A stretch of DNA of 64,000 nucleotides, from NCBI RefSeq assembly GCF_003116095.1, contig NZ_LGRA01000018.1:580597-644596 (forward strand), given 5' to 3'. Below, one piece after another: positions 39,860-50,087 of this stretch. Below the pieces are notes generated by a model that saw only the letters and a program-made list of their open reading frames with translations, had not been told where the DNA came from and did no database searches. Origin of the DNA: Azospirillum sp. TSO35-2 (GTDB lineage: Bacteria; Pseudomonadota; Alphaproteobacteria; Azospirillales; Azospirillaceae). A program made the translations under genes and the position numbers. How positions within the stretch are numbered: the first letter of the stretch is position 1; each line of letters starts with the position of its first letter.

Positions 39860-40828
39860 TCACTCTCCCTGGAACAGCGGCGCGCGGGCGAGCAGCGCCT
39901 CGGTTTGCTGACAAATCTCGTCGTGGACCTTGCGGTCCAGCTTGCGCAGCCAGCGCGGCGGGATCGACTCCACGCCGTAGGTGGCGCCGGCCAGCATGCC
40001 GGCGATGGCGCCGGTGGTGTCGGCGTCGCCGCCCTGGTTCACCGTCTCCACCACGCAGGATTCGACCGAGTCGGTCTGGAAGTAATAATGGAAGACCGTC
40101 TGCACCGTATCGACGACGAAGGCGGTGGACAGGCCGCGGTAGGGTTCGAACTTGAACTGGCGGTGCTTGGCGATCAGGGCGTTCGCCTCCTCCCGCGCGG
40201 CGACGATGCCGCCGCCCAGCACCAGCCGCTGCACCATCCGGCCCAGCGCCAGCACCGCGGAATCCGACAGCCCGTTGCAGTGGGTGATGCGCGACTGCTC
40301 GACCGACCAGCGCGCGAACGCCGCCTCGTCGCCCAGCGTGGCCAGCGCCACCGGCAGGTTGCGCATCGCCGCCCCGTTGCCGGCGTGGTACTCCGATTCC
40401 GGCTCCTCCAGCGTGCCGTGCATGATGAAGCGGCGGATGCCGCGGCGCGTCGTGTCGCCGACGTCGACCGGCACCGACTTCAGCCAGATGGCGAACTCCT
40501 CGGCGGCGCGGCGGGCGTCCCACTCCGGGCCGGACAGGATGGCGCGGCCGAGATGCAGCGACATCTCGGTGTCGTCGGTCACCTGCCCGGCCGGCAGCTT
40601 CAGCCAGCCGCCGCCCTTGATGTGCTTGTGGACGCCATATTGGTGGGCGATCTCGCCCTTGGTCAGGAATTCCACGGTGGCGCCCAGCGCATCGCCACAG
40701 GCGAGCCCGAGATAGGCGCCCAGCGCCCTGGATCGGATCTCGGGCGTGAGGCGGATCGGCGCGAGGCCCGGGGACGTAAGGCTGGGGGGCGCGAGGCTCG
40801 GGGGCGGTCGGTTGGTCGGATCGGTCAT
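39860..40828 (-). CDS. draG: ADP-ribosyl-[dinitrogen reductase] hydrolase DraG
   Basis: DraG removes ADP-ribose from the arginine of NifH and so reactivates nitrogenase when ammonium is used up or light/energy returns. The 322-residue protein has the dimanganese-binding motifs of ADP-ribosylglycohydrolases: TDDTEM in the first third and GGDADTTGA near the C-terminus. DraG proteins are usually about 295 residues. This one starts with a proline-rich stretch of roughly 25 residues, so translation may begin later. It lies 77 bases after draT. Confidence 0.94.
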   Translation of the reverse strand: MTDPTNRPPPSLAPPSLTSPGLAPIRLTPEIRSRALGAYLGLACGDALGATVEFLTKGEIAHQYGVHKHIKGGGWLKLPAGQVTDDTEMSLHLGRAILSGPEWDARRAAEEFAIWLKSVPVDVGDTTRRGIRRFIMHGTLEEPESEYHAGNGAAMRNLPVALATLGDEAAFARWSVEQSRITHCNGLSDSAVLALGRMVQRLVLGGGIVAAREEANALIAKHRQFKFEPYRGLSTAFVVDTVQTVFHYYFQTDSVESCVVETVNQGGDADTTGAIAGMLAGATYGVESIPPRWLRKLDRKVHDEICQQTEALLARAPLFQGE

Positions 40829-40905
40829 GCCATGGGGGCGCTAAGCCCGCCCTTTCCTGGTGGGCCCGGTTCGGCCATAGAGGGCCGCCGCCGGACGTGA
40901 GGTTG

Positions 40906-41796
40906 TCAGAGAAGCGACACACCCACCCGGTAATCCCCGCCAATCACCAGATACTCCCCTTCGCCCTGGAATGGGTAGCGCGGCAGAATGTCGCGGAAGA
41001 AGACGACCTTGGACAACGGCACCCAGGCGTCGAGGATGTAGTCGCCGAACTGGCCGGCGATGTCGCGGTTGATCGAGAAGGAGCACAGGTTGTTCAGCCG
41101 CAGCACCGCCGTCCGCTTGTCGGGGCGGGCGACGATGTGGTGTTCCTCGAAATCGTTGACGCCGCGGTACAGCCGGATGTGCGAGGCCCAGTTGGGCATC
41201 GGCGCGTCGGGCCAGCCGCGGCGGATCGTCCATTGGCAGAACTCGTAGAGCAGGTCGAGTTGCAGGTGGATGTTGTTGTTGTGGAAGCGGGTCGACTGCT
41301 TGTCCTCGCCATAGGCCGCCCAGGCGTCGGAGGCGAAGCGGCGGATCGGTTCGCGGTGGAAGGTCGGCAGCAGGCCGAAACGGCTCTCCACCCAGCCTTT
41401 CAGCACCGCCCCCTCCGCCCGGTTGCTGTCGAACAGCCAGCCCTTCAGCAGGCGCAGGTAGCTGGCGCGGAAACGCCGCCTGCCGTCCGGCCCCTCCGAC
41501 CCGGAAAAATCCGGGTTCACGCCGAACACCGACGCCATATGGCGCTGGAAGACGTCCGACGCGGTCCGCGCGTCGCGGCATTCGTCCAGCGCCTCGAACA
41601 GGGCGGCGTGCTCGCTGCGGGTGGCGCCGATGCGCAGGCGCCGCGGCTCGGCGTTGTAGCCCTCGCTGCACAGGACCGCCGCCGGCACATTGACGAGGTT
41701 GGCGCGGTGGGCACGGAGCGCCAGCGGCGAATCCGGATCGACCACCCGTCCGTTCGCATCCCGCATCACCGCCACATCCACCCCACTGCCCGCCAC
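40906..41796 (-). CDS. draT: NAD-dinitrogen-reductase ADP-ribosyltransferase DraT
   Basis: DraT transfers ADP-ribose from NAD to one arginine of the nitrogenase Fe protein and switches it off. The 296-residue protein matches the DraT family along its length. Recognisable segments include NNNIHLQLDLLYEF and RLYRGVNDFEEH near the middle. A C-terminal FFRDILP segment precedes GEGEYLVIGGDYRV. The displayed start is GTG at 41796. In-frame GTGs and an ATG within the next ten codons are alternatives. It heads the dra operon and diverges from the plus-strand gene that precedes nifH. Confidence 0.93.
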   Translation of the reverse strand: MAGSGVDVAVMRDANGRVVDPDSPLALRAHRANLVNVPAAVLCSEGYNAEPRRLRIGATRSEHAALFEALDECRDARTASDVFQRHMASVFGVNPDFSGSEGPDGRRRFRASYLRLLKGWLFDSNRAEGAVLKGWVESRFGLLPTFHREPIRRFASDAWAAYGEDKQSTRFHNNNIHLQLDLLYEFCQWTIRRGWPDAPMPNWASHIRLYRGVNDFEEHHIVARPDKRTAVLRLNNLCSFSINRDIAGQFGDYILDAWVPLSKVVFFRDILPRYPFQGEGEYLVIGGDYRVGVSLL

Positions 41797-41981
41797 GCCG
41801 GCCGCTCCGCCGAAATGCCACTACTTATTTTATGGATAATGCGGAAACGGCCGGGTGCCAAGCGTCATGCGGTGGCTGGCACGCGGGCGCGGCGCCGCAT
41901 GTCCCAACATTGTTCGTTTGAAGCCACCCCGGACGGCACCCATACTCAGTACAGCGACGCTTACGATCCGGCGGCACCCGC

Positions 41982-43292
41982 ATGGCCTTCTGGCCGACCA
42001 AGTACGATGACAGCCAGCGCCGCCGCGCCACCCCGGCGCCTGCCCGCCCCCTGGCGACACCACCCGCAGTTCCACCCCCAACCTACCCCGACAGCCGCCC
42101 GCCGCGCGGCGTGAACGAGGCGCGGACGGCGCTCCGGCTGGCGCAGATGCTGCGCGGCACCATCACGCCGGTGCGCGGCGACGCCGTGCTGGAACTGCTG
42201 GAACCGCACCGGCCACGGCTGGTGCCGAAGCCGGTCAACCCGCTGGCCGGCATGGCCGGGCAACCGCCGGGGCGGATGCTCGACGCCCTGCTGCGGCCAG
42301 TCGGTCAGATCGTCACCGACGTGCTGCTGCCCGGTGTCCGCGACCATCTGATCGACCGTCTGGTCGCCGGCCGCAGCGACCATGAGGACAGCCCGGACGG
42401 GGCGCTGCCCAGCGCCGTCGATCTGGCGGAGGCGATGCGGGCGCTGGTCGGGCGGCTGCGCGGCGGCGGCAAGGGCCATCTCCAGGCGGTGGTCGCGGCG
42501 ATCGAGACCGACGCCCGCGCCACCGCCGACGCCCTGACCCGCGACAGCCGCCCGGTCGATGTCGGCGGCATCGACCGGCTGGCGCGCGCCCTGCTGCGGT
42601 TCGAGGTGCGGCGGATGGTGCTCGACGCGCTGGGCGCCGGCGGGCCGCTGCAGGACGTCGTCTACCAGGCGCGCCGGCTCGCCCGCTATTCCCTGCGCCG
42701 CGCCACCGAGGCGATCGAGGGCTTCGTCGCCGACCGCGGGCTGAAGGCGCTGCACGCCAGCCTCGCCACCTTGGCCCAGGCCGACGGGCTGATCGTCATC
42801 GCCCTGCGCAACCTGGACGACCAGGAGGAGACCAAGGAGGAGTCCGGCCCCTTCGTCGAACCGGCCGACCGCAAGGCGATGAACGACTGGCTGTCGGCGG
42901 CGTGGCGACTTTCCGACACATTGTTCGATCTTGTCGGAAAGGCCGCCGCCGGCGGCGAGCTGGACGACCTGCTGTTCGCGGCGCTGCTGCGCCAGTTGCG
43001 CAGCCTGCATCACTTCTGCGCCGACCTGACCCACAGTGGCCGTCCCGCCGCGGTCGACACGCTGAAGCAGCGTCTGATCGAACGCGCCGACGCGCTGTCC
43101 CGCGTGACCGGCGAGCGGCTGGTCGATGTCCTGCTGGCCCGTCCCGCCGACCCGGCCCTCGCCCGCCGCCTGCTCGCCCGCGGCCGGCTGCTGGCGCAGC
43201 TGCTCTACGACATGAACCGCGACGAGGCGGTGGAAGAACTGGCGCTGCGCATCGTCGTCGCGGCGGAAGCGCTGGGCGAACCGCAGGGCTGA
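41982..43292 (+). CDS. Uncharacterised protein between draT and nifH
   Basis: I do not recognise this 436-residue protein. Residues 1-45 are proline- and arginine-rich and probably disordered. The remainder is Ala/Leu/Arg-rich and predicted almost all helical. It has an acidic patch near 280 (DDQEETKEE) and no membrane segment, signal peptide, nucleotide-binding loop or cysteine cluster. Codon use matches the backbone, with strong third-position GC. It is divergent from draT and lies on the nifH strand, ending about 90 bases before the nifH activator site. It has no visible sigma-54 promoter of its own. Location alone suggests a link with nitrogen fixation. Confidence 0.72.
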   Translation: MAFWPTKYDDSQRRRATPAPARPLATPPAVPPPTYPDSRPPRGVNEARTALRLAQMLRGTITPVRGDAVLELLEPHRPRLVPKPVNPLAGMAGQPPGRMLDALLRPVGQIVTDVLLPGVRDHLIDRLVAGRSDHEDSPDGALPSAVDLAEAMRALVGRLRGGGKGHLQAVVAAIETDARATADALTRDSRPVDVGGIDRLARALLRFEVRRMVLDALGAGGPLQDVVYQARRLARYSLRRATEAIEGFVADRGLKALHASLATLAQADGLIVIALRNLDDQEETKEESGPFVEPADRKAMNDWLSAAWRLSDTLFDLVGKAAAGGELDDLLFAALLRQLRSLHHFCADLTHSGRPAAVDTLKQRLIERADALSRVTGERLVDVLLARPADPALARRLLARGRLLAQLLYDMNRDEAVEELALRIVVAAEALGEPQG

Positions 43293-43384
43293 GGCCGGCG
43301 GACGCGAGGCCAGAGGTCTCGATTTCGGCATCGGCCGGTCGGGCCGCGGGAAAGACCCGACAAAATGTCGGGCTTTGTCGTGTG

Positions 43385-43400
43385 TGTCAGGACCCCGACA
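43385..43400 (+). promoter_or_regulatory. NifA upstream activator site of nifH
   Basis: TGTCAGGACCCCGACA is an exact TGT-N10-ACA NifA site. It lies 84 bases upstream of the -24 element, the usual enhancer distance. Confidence 0.9.
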
Positions 43401-43439
43401 AAGGCCGGATACTCGGTTCCAATCAATATTATCATTATA

Positions 43440-44466
<1,027 letters not shown>

Positions 44467-44492
44467 TCTCGGGCGTAGCGACGGTTGCCTAC

Positions 44493-44522
44493 CGGCCCCC
44501 CCGCCTGCGGGTGGGGGGGACC
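44493..44522 (+). other. GC-rich hairpin in the nifH-nifD spacer
   Basis: A C-run and a G-run in ggccccccc and gggtgggggggacc can form a very stable stem with a four-base loop. It lacks a T-run, so it is more likely a 3'-end stabilising or attenuating structure for nifH mRNA than a full terminator. Confidence 0.6.
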
Positions 44523-44657
44523 GCCTGAACACTGGCCCTTTTCCCCAGCCCCGTCATGACGTGACCCCTTTTCTTCATAAAGATGAGGACGTCCGCGAGG
44601 GAGGGAGGGGCTCGGTCCCGCGCTGCAGGGCGCGATGAATCAAGCAGGAGGCCGGCG

Positions 44658-46097
44658 ATGAGCCTGTCCGAGAACACCACGGTCGACGTGAAGAACCTGG
44701 TCAACGAAGTCCTCGAAGCCTATCCCGAAAAGACCCGCAAGCGCCGCGCCAAGCACATCAACGTGCTGGAGGCCGAGGCCAAGGATTGCGGCGTCAAGTC
44801 GAACGTCAAGTCCATCCCCGGCGTCATGACCATCCGTGGCTGCGCCTACGCCGGTTCCAAGGGCGTGGTGTGGGGTCCGATCAAGGACATGATCCACATC
44901 TCCCACGGTCCGGTCGGCTGCGGCTACTACTCCTGGTCCGGCCGCCGCAACTACTACATCGGCGACACCGGTGTGGACAGCTGGGGCACGATGCACTTCA
45001 CCTCCGACTTCCAGGAGAAGGACATCGTCTTCGGCGGCGACAAGAAGCTGCACAAGGTCATCGAGGAAATCAACGACCTGTTCCCGCTGGTGAACGGCAT
45101 CTCGATCCAGTCGGAATGCCCGATCGGCCTGATCGGCGACGACATCGAGGCGGTCGCCCGCGCCAAGTCGGCGGAAATCGGCAAGCCGGTCATCCCCGTC
45201 CGTTGCGAAGGCTTCCGCGGCGTGTCCCAGTCGCTGGGCCACCACATCGCCAACGACACCATCCGCGACTGGGTGTTCGAGAAGACCACGCCGAAGGCCG
45301 ACTTCGTCTCCACCCCGTATGACGTCACCATCATCGGCGACTACAACATCGGTGGCGACGCCTGGTCTTCCCGCATCCTGCTTGAAGAGATCGGTCTGCG
45401 CGTGATCGCCCAATGGTCGGGCGACGGCACGCTGGCCGAGCTGGAAAACACGCCCAAGGCCAAGGTCAACCTGATCCACTGCTACCGCTCGATGAACTAC
45501 ATCGCGCGGCACATGGAAGAGAAGTACAATATTCCTTGGATGGAATACAACTTCTTCGGCCCGAGCCAGATCGCCGAATCCCTGCGCAAGATCGCCGCCC
45601 TCTTCGACGACAGCATCAAGGAGAAGGCGGAACAGGTCATCGCCCGCTACCAGCCGATGGTCGACGCGGTCATCGCGAAGTACCGCACCCGCCTGGAAGG
45701 CAAGAAGGTGATGATCTACGTCGGCGGCCTGCGCCCCCGCCACGTCGTCGACGCCTACCATGACCTCGGCATGGAAATCGTCGGCACCGGTTACGAGTTC
45801 GCCCACAACGACGATTATCAGCGCACCCAGCACTATGTGAAGGAAGGCACGCTGATCTACGACGACGTCACCGCGTTCGAACTGGAGAAGTTCGTCGAGG
45901 CGATCCGTCCCGACCTCGTCGCGTCGGGCATCAAGGAAAAGTACGTGTTCCAGAAGATGGGCCTGCCGTTCCGCCAGATGCACAGCTGGGACTACTCCGG
46001 CCCGTATCACGGCTACGACGGCTTCGCGATCTTCGCCCGCGACATGGACCTGGCCATCAACAACCCCGTCTGGGGTGTCATGAAGGCCCCGTTCTGA
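44658..46097 (+). CDS. nifD: Nitrogenase MoFe protein alpha chain NifD
   Basis: NifD with NifK forms the dinitrogenase that reduces N2. The 479-residue protein keeps the P-cluster ligands at C62, C88 and C154. The FeMo-cofactor ligands are at C275 and H442, with the same numbering as the Azotobacter protein. This strongly indicates a molybdenum enzyme. The frame is open 25 codons upstream. I chose the ATG at 44658 with its caggagg-type ribosome-binding site. It follows nifH after 191 bases that include a GC-rich hairpin, and nifK follows after 31 bases. Confidence 0.99.
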   Translation: MSLSENTTVDVKNLVNEVLEAYPEKTRKRRAKHINVLEAEAKDCGVKSNVKSIPGVMTIRGCAYAGSKGVVWGPIKDMIHISHGPVGCGYYSWSGRRNYYIGDTGVDSWGTMHFTSDFQEKDIVFGGDKKLHKVIEEINDLFPLVNGISIQSECPIGLIGDDIEAVARAKSAEIGKPVIPVRCEGFRGVSQSLGHHIANDTIRDWVFEKTTPKADFVSTPYDVTIIGDYNIGGDAWSSRILLEEIGLRVIAQWSGDGTLAELENTPKAKVNLIHCYRSMNYIARHMEEKYNIPWMEYNFFGPSQIAESLRKIAALFDDSIKEKAEQVIARYQPMVDAVIAKYRTRLEGKKVMIYVGGLRPRHVVDAYHDLGMEIVGTGYEFAHNDDYQRTQHYVKEGTLIYDDVTAFELEKFVEAIRPDLVASGIKEKYVFQKMGLPFRQMHSWDYSGPYHGYDGFAIFARDMDLAINNPVWGVMKAPF

Positions 46098-46128
46098 CCA
46101 TCGGCCTCTGGAACAGGAGAATTTGAGA

Positions 46129-47688
46129 ATGTCCGACAAGCTTTCGCAGAGCGCCGACAAGGTCCTCGATCACTACACTCTCTTCCGTCAGCCTGAATAC
46201 AAGGCGATGTTCGAGAAGAAGAAGAGTGAGTTCGAGTACGGCCATTCCGACGAAGAGGTCGCCCGCGTTTCCGAATGGACCAAGTCCGAGGACTACAAGG
46301 CAAAAAACTTCGCCCGTGAAGCGGTCGTCATCAACCCGACCAAGGCCTGCCAGCCGATCGGCGCGATGTTCGCGGCCCAGGGCTTCGAAGGCACCCTGCC
46401 GCTGGTCCATGGTTCGCAGGGCTGCGTCGCCTATTACCGCACCCACCTGACCCGTCACTTCAAGGAGCCGAACTCGGCGGTGTCCTCGTCGATGACCGAA
46501 GACGCGGCGGTGTTCGGCGGCCTCAACAACATGATCGACGGCTTGGCGAACGCCTACACGCTCTACAAGCCGAAGATGATCGCGGTGATGACCACCTGCA
46601 TGGCCGAAGTCATCGGCGACGACCTGCAGGGCTTCATCTCCAACGCGAAGAACAAGGACAGTGTGCCGCAGGACTTCCCGGTCCCCTACGCCCACACCCC
46701 GGCCTTCGTCGGCAGCCACATCGTCGGCTACGACAACATGATCAAGGGGATCCTGACCAACTTCTGGGGCTCGTCGGAAAACCTCGACACGCCCAAGACG
46801 GAAACGATCAACCTGATCCCGGGCTTCGACGGTTTCGCCGTCGGCAACAACCGCGAGCTGAAGCGCATCACCGCCCAGTTCGGCATCGACCTGACGATCC
46901 TGTCGGACGTGTCCGACAACTTCGACACGCCGATGGATGGCGAGTACCGCATGTATGACGGCGGCACCACCATCGAGGACACCAAGGCGGCCCTGCACGC
47001 GAAGGCCACCATCTCGATGCAGGAGTACAACACGACCCAGACCCTGCAGTTCTGCAAGGAAAAGGGCCAGCAAGTCGCCAAGTTCAACTACCCGATGGGC
47101 GTCACCGCCACCGACGAGCTGCTGCTGAAGCTGGCGGAACTGTCGGGCAAGCCGGTGCCGGCCAGCCTGAAGCTGGAGCGCGGCCGTCTGGTCGACGCCA
47201 TCGCCGACAGCCACACCCACATGCACGGCAAGCGCTTCGCGGTCTACGGCGACCCGGACTTCTGCCTCGGCATGACCCGCTTCCTGCTGGAACTGGGTGC
47301 GGAGCCGGTGCACATCCTGTCGACCTCCGGCTCCAAGAAGTGGGAGAAGCAGGTCCAGAAGGTGCTGGACGGCTCGCCGTTCGGCGCGTCGGGTGCGGCC
47401 TACGGCGGCAAGGACCTGTGGCACCTGCGCTCGCTGATCTTCACCGACAAGGTGGACTACATCATCGGCAACAGCTACGGCAAGTATCTGGAGCGCGACA
47501 CCAAGGTTCCGCTGATCCGCCTGACCTACCCGATCTTCGACCGCCACCACCACCACCGCTACCCGACCTGGGGTTACCAGGGCGCGCTGAACGTGCTGGT
47601 GCGCATCCTGGACCGGATCTTCGAGGACATCGATGCCAACACCAACATCGTCGGCCAGACCGACTACTCGTTCGACCTGATCCGCTGA
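46129..47688 (+). CDS. nifK: Nitrogenase MoFe protein beta chain NifK
   Basis: NifK is the beta subunit of dinitrogenase. The 519-residue protein supplies the other P-cluster ligands, visible as C74 (KACQPIG), C99 (SQGCVAYY) and C157 ([11 protein letters not shown]). Spacing matches the C70/C95/C153 set of Azotobacter. The frame begins with TTG two codons earlier, but the ATG at 46129 has the aggaga ribosome-binding site at a better distance. A strong terminator follows about 80 bases after the stop, so nifHDK is a self-contained unit. Confidence 0.99.
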   Translation: MSDKLSQSADKVLDHYTLFRQPEYKAMFEKKKSEFEYGHSDEEVARVSEWTKSEDYKAKNFAREAVVINPTKACQPIGAMFAAQGFEGTLPLVHGSQGCVAYYRTHLTRHFKEPNSAVSSSMTEDAAVFGGLNNMIDGLANAYTLYKPKMIAVMTTCMAEVIGDDLQGFISNAKNKDSVPQDFPVPYAHTPAFVGSHIVGYDNMIKGILTNFWGSSENLDTPKTETINLIPGFDGFAVGNNRELKRITAQFGIDLTILSDVSDNFDTPMDGEYRMYDGGTTIEDTKAALHAKATISMQEYNTTQTLQFCKEKGQQVAKFNYPMGVTATDELLLKLAELSGKPVPASLKLERGRLVDAIADSHTHMHGKRFAVYGDPDFCLGMTRFLLELGAEPVHILSTSGSKKWEKQVQKVLDGSPFGASGAAYGGKDLWHLRSLIFTDKVDYIIGNSYGKYLERDTKVPLIRLTYPIFDRHHHHRYPTWGYQGALNVLVRILDRIFEDIDANTNIVGQTDYSFDLIR

Positions 47689-47766
47689 TCGCGAGCGGTG
47701 CTCGCTTCCAGCCCAACCGGCGGGTCCGGGGTGCCCATCCCCCCGTCCCCGCCGGCCACTCGCAAA

Positions 47767-47804
47767 ACCGGAGGGCGCCCGCAACGGCGCTCTCCGGTCT
47801 TTTT
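47767..47804 (+). terminator. Rho-independent terminator of nifHDK
   Basis: The arms accggagggcgcc and ggcgctctccggt form a 13-pair stem with few mismatches and a six-base loop, followed by cttttt. It lies between nifK and the oppositely oriented exported-protein gene and may serve both. Confidence 0.9.
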
Positions 47805-47823
47805 GCGTCGGCGCTTCCCCCGG

Positions 47824-48366
47824 TCAGCCGTCCCGCAGGGCGAAGCCGATGACCCGCTCCAGCGCGGTGTCCGCCCGCCCTTGCCAGCCGTCGCCGGCCA
47901 AATCCACCGACACCGGCGGCAGGCCGACGCTGGGCGCCGCCATGCCATTGCGCACCGGGCGCGCGCGCAGCAGCAGGCGGGGGTGCGCCGTGCCGGTCCA
48001 GTCCGGCCGCCCTTCCATCACCACTAGCAGGATCGGCCCGTCGATCGGCGGTAGCGCCTCCTCCGATGGTTCGGCGTCCGGGCTGGCAACCGCGCGCAGC
48101 CCCAGGCGCACCACCGCCCTGCCATGGCCGGCCACCTTGCGTGCGACAAGGTCGCCGGCGGCGACGCACAGGGTGTCAGCCTCCGGCGGGATCGGGCGTT
48201 CGTCGGGGTCGAGGAAACGGCACAGCACACCGATCTGGCTGCCGGGCTCCTGCGTCAGCACAATCGACGCGCCCGGCGCGGCCGACGCGTCCGGAACCGT
48301 GGCAAAGCTCAACAACGCTGCGACGGCACACCCGTAAGGGCGCCGCCAACCAACCGATCTGATCAT
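47824..48366 (-). CDS. Putative exported protein between nifK and nifE
   Basis: This 180-residue protein has a clear Sec signal peptide: basic MIRSVGWRRPYG, hydrophobic AVAALLSFA and a probable AXA cleavage after ASA near residue 29. The mature part is strand-rich, with a single pair of cysteines near residues 46 and 60, and I recognise no domain. The much longer open frame upstream is an antisense shadow of nifE. It is convergent with nifK and divergent from nifE, whose NifA sites lie about 120 bases beyond its start. Codon use is native-like. Whether it has any part in nitrogen fixation is unknown. Confidence 0.72.
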   Translation of the reverse strand: MIRSVGWRRPYGCAVAALLSFATVPDASAAPGASIVLTQEPGSQIGVLCRFLDPDERPIPPEADTLCVAAGDLVARKVAGHGRAVVRLGLRAVASPDAEPSEEALPPIDGPILLVVMEGRPDWTGTAHPRLLLRARPVRNGMAAPSVGLPPVSVDLAGDGWQGRADTALERVIGFALRDG

Positions 48367-48385
48367 CCGAACCTGTCTCTGCACG

Positions 48386-48411
48386 ACATCCGGCGCACGG
48401 ACATCCGGCGC
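48386..48411. repeat. Short tandem direct repeat upstream of the exported-protein gene
   Basis: ACATCCGGCGC occurs at 48386-48396 and again at 48401-48411, a period of 15 bases. It lies 20-45 bases upstream of the exported-protein start. It could be an operator, but no binding protein is suggested by the sequence. Confidence 0.45.
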
Positions 48412-48487
48412 GTGAGCGTGATACGGACCATAGCACGGCATCCTGCGGCACCCCCGCCGGCCAAACGCCATTCCCGGCGCGCAATCC

Positions 48488-48503
48488 TGTGCGACACCCG
48501 ACA
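48488..48503 (+). promoter_or_regulatory. NifA upstream activator site 1 of nifE
   Basis: TGTGCGACACCCGACA is an exact TGT-N10-ACA NifA site. It lies 101 bases upstream of the -24 element of nifE. Confidence 0.85.
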
Positions 48504-48527
48504 ACCGCCCCGCCCGCTCCCCGTGAT

Positions 48528-48543
48528 TGTCAGCTATCGGACA
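48528..48543 (+). promoter_or_regulatory. NifA upstream activator site 2 of nifE
   Basis: TGTCAGCTATCGGACA is a second exact TGT-N10-ACA site, 40 bases after the first. That is close to four helical turns, so both would face the same side of the DNA. Confidence 0.88.
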
Positions 48544-48588
48544 GCCCCCGCGAATCCGACAATCGTTCCATATCAGGGATTTACGGTC

Positions 48589-48604
48589 TGGCACGCCCCC
48601 TGCA
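48589..48604 (+). promoter_or_regulatory. Sigma-54 (-24/-12) promoter of nifENX
   Basis: TGGCACGCCCCCTGCA has a perfect -24 block and a CTGCA -12 block with correct GG-GC spacing. It lies 47 bases before the nifE start. Confidence 0.9.
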
Positions 48605-48651
48605 TCACCCCTCCGCAGAGCCATTTCCGGCGCCAGGATGGGAGAGCGGGC

Positions 48652-50082
48652 ATGCTCCAGGACAAGATCCAGGACGTCTTCAACGAACCGGGCTGCGCGA
48701 CCAATCAGACCAAGTCGGCCAAGGAGAAGAAGAAGGGCTGCACCAAATCCCTGAAGCCGGGGGCCGCCGCCGGCGGCTGCGCCTATGACGGCGCGATGAT
48801 CGTGCTGCAGCCGATCGCCGACGCCGCCCATCTGGTGCATGGCCCGATCGCCTGCCTGGGCAACTCGTGGGACAACCGCGGCTCCAAATCCTCGGGCTCG
48901 CAGCTCTACCGCACCGGCTTCACCACCGACCTGTCGGAGCTGGACGTCATCGGCGGCGGCGAGAAGAAGCTGTACCGCGCCATCAAGGAGATCGTGCAGC
49001 AGTACGACCCACCGGCCGTCTTCGTCTATCAGACCTGCGTGCCCGCCATGACCGGCGACGACATCGCCGCGGTCTGCAAGTTCGCGTCGCAGAAGCTGGG
49101 CAAGCCGGTGATCCCGGTCGACGCCCCCGGCTTCGTCGGCTCCAAGAATCTCGGCAACAAGCTGGCCGGCGAGGCGCTGCTCGACCACGTCATCGGCACG
49201 GTGGAGCCGGACCACACCACCCCGACCGATGTCTGCATCATCGGCGAGTACAACCTCGCCGGCGAGCTGTGGCTGGTCAAGCCGCTGCTCGACGAGATCG
49301 GCATCCGCCTGCTGTCCTGCATTTCCGGCGACGGCCGCTACCAGGAGGTGGCGCAGGCCCACCGCGCCCGCGTCACCATGATGGTGTGCAGCCAGGCGCT
49401 GGTGAATGTCGGCCGCAAGATGGAGGAGCGCTACGGCATCCCCTATTTCGAGGGCTCCTTCTACGGCGTCTCCGACATGTCGGACACCCTGCGCACCATG
49501 ACCCGCATGCTGGTGGAACGCGGCGCCGACAAGAGCCTGATCGACCGAGCCGAGGGCGTGATCGCCCGCGAGGAAAGCCGGGTCTGGCGCCGGCTGGAAC
49601 CCTACAAGCCGCGCTTCGACGGCAAGCGCGTCCTGCTGTTCACCGGCGGCGTCAAGAGCTGGTCGATGGTCAGCGCGCTGGAAGGCGCCGGGCTGACCAT
49701 CCTCGGCACCTCGACCAAGAAGTCGACGCCGCAGGACAAGGAGCGCATCAAGAAGATGAAGGGCGACGAGTTCCACCAGTGGGACGACCTGAAGCCGCGC
49801 GACATCCACAAGATGCTGGCCGAATCGCAGGCCGACATCATGATGTCCGGCGGCCGGTCGCAGTTCATCTCGCTGAAGGCCAAGGTTCCCTGGCTCGACA
49901 TCAACCAGGAGCGCCACCACGCCTACGCCGGCTATGACGGCATCGTCAACCTGTGCGAGGAGATCGACAAGACGCTGTCCAACCCGATCTGGCGGCAGGT
50001 CCGCTTGGCCGCGCCGTGGGAATCGGCAGTGTCCCCCGCCCTGACGGCCCCCACCATGGCCCCCACCATGGCTGCGGAGTGA
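48652..50082 (+). CDS. nifE: FeMo-cofactor scaffold protein NifE
   Basis: NifE with NifN forms the scaffold on which NifB-cofactor is converted to FeMo-cofactor. The 476-residue protein is NifD-like. The N-terminal cysteines include GCAYDGA, and the family stretches GPIACLGNSW and QTCVPAMTGDD are present. NQERHHAYAGYDG marks the C-terminal cofactor-binding face. The frame is open long before the start. I chose the ATG at 48652 after the sigma-54 promoter. nifN follows after five bases. Its tail contains a short duplicated PTMA unit. Confidence 0.97.
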   Translation: MLQDKIQDVFNEPGCATNQTKSAKEKKKGCTKSLKPGAAAGGCAYDGAMIVLQPIADAAHLVHGPIACLGNSWDNRGSKSSGSQLYRTGFTTDLSELDVIGGGEKKLYRAIKEIVQQYDPPAVFVYQTCVPAMTGDDIAAVCKFASQKLGKPVIPVDAPGFVGSKNLGNKLAGEALLDHVIGTVEPDHTTPTDVCIIGEYNLAGELWLVKPLLDEIGIRLLSCISGDGRYQEVAQAHRARVTMMVCSQALVNVGRKMEERYGIPYFEGSFYGVSDMSDTLRTMTRMLVERGADKSLIDRAEGVIAREESRVWRRLEPYKPRFDGKRVLLFTGGVKSWSMVSALEGAGLTILGTSTKKSTPQDKERIKKMKGDEFHQWDDLKPRDIHKMLAESQADIMMSGGRSQFISLKAKVPWLDINQERHHAYAGYDGIVNLCEEIDKTLSNPIWRQVRLAAPWESAVSPALTAPTMAPTMAAE

Positions 50083-50087
50083 CGGCG

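Noticed and set aside
41877..41892. Sigma-54-like TGGCACG block between draT and the 436-residue gene
   Set aside because: The -12 GC doublet is not at the required distance, so the match stops at the -24 half.
48367..49920. Upstream two-thirds of the 698-codon minus-strand frame that ends at 47824
   Set aside because: It is antisense to nifE. Only the part after the signal-peptide methionine at 48366 looks like a real protein.
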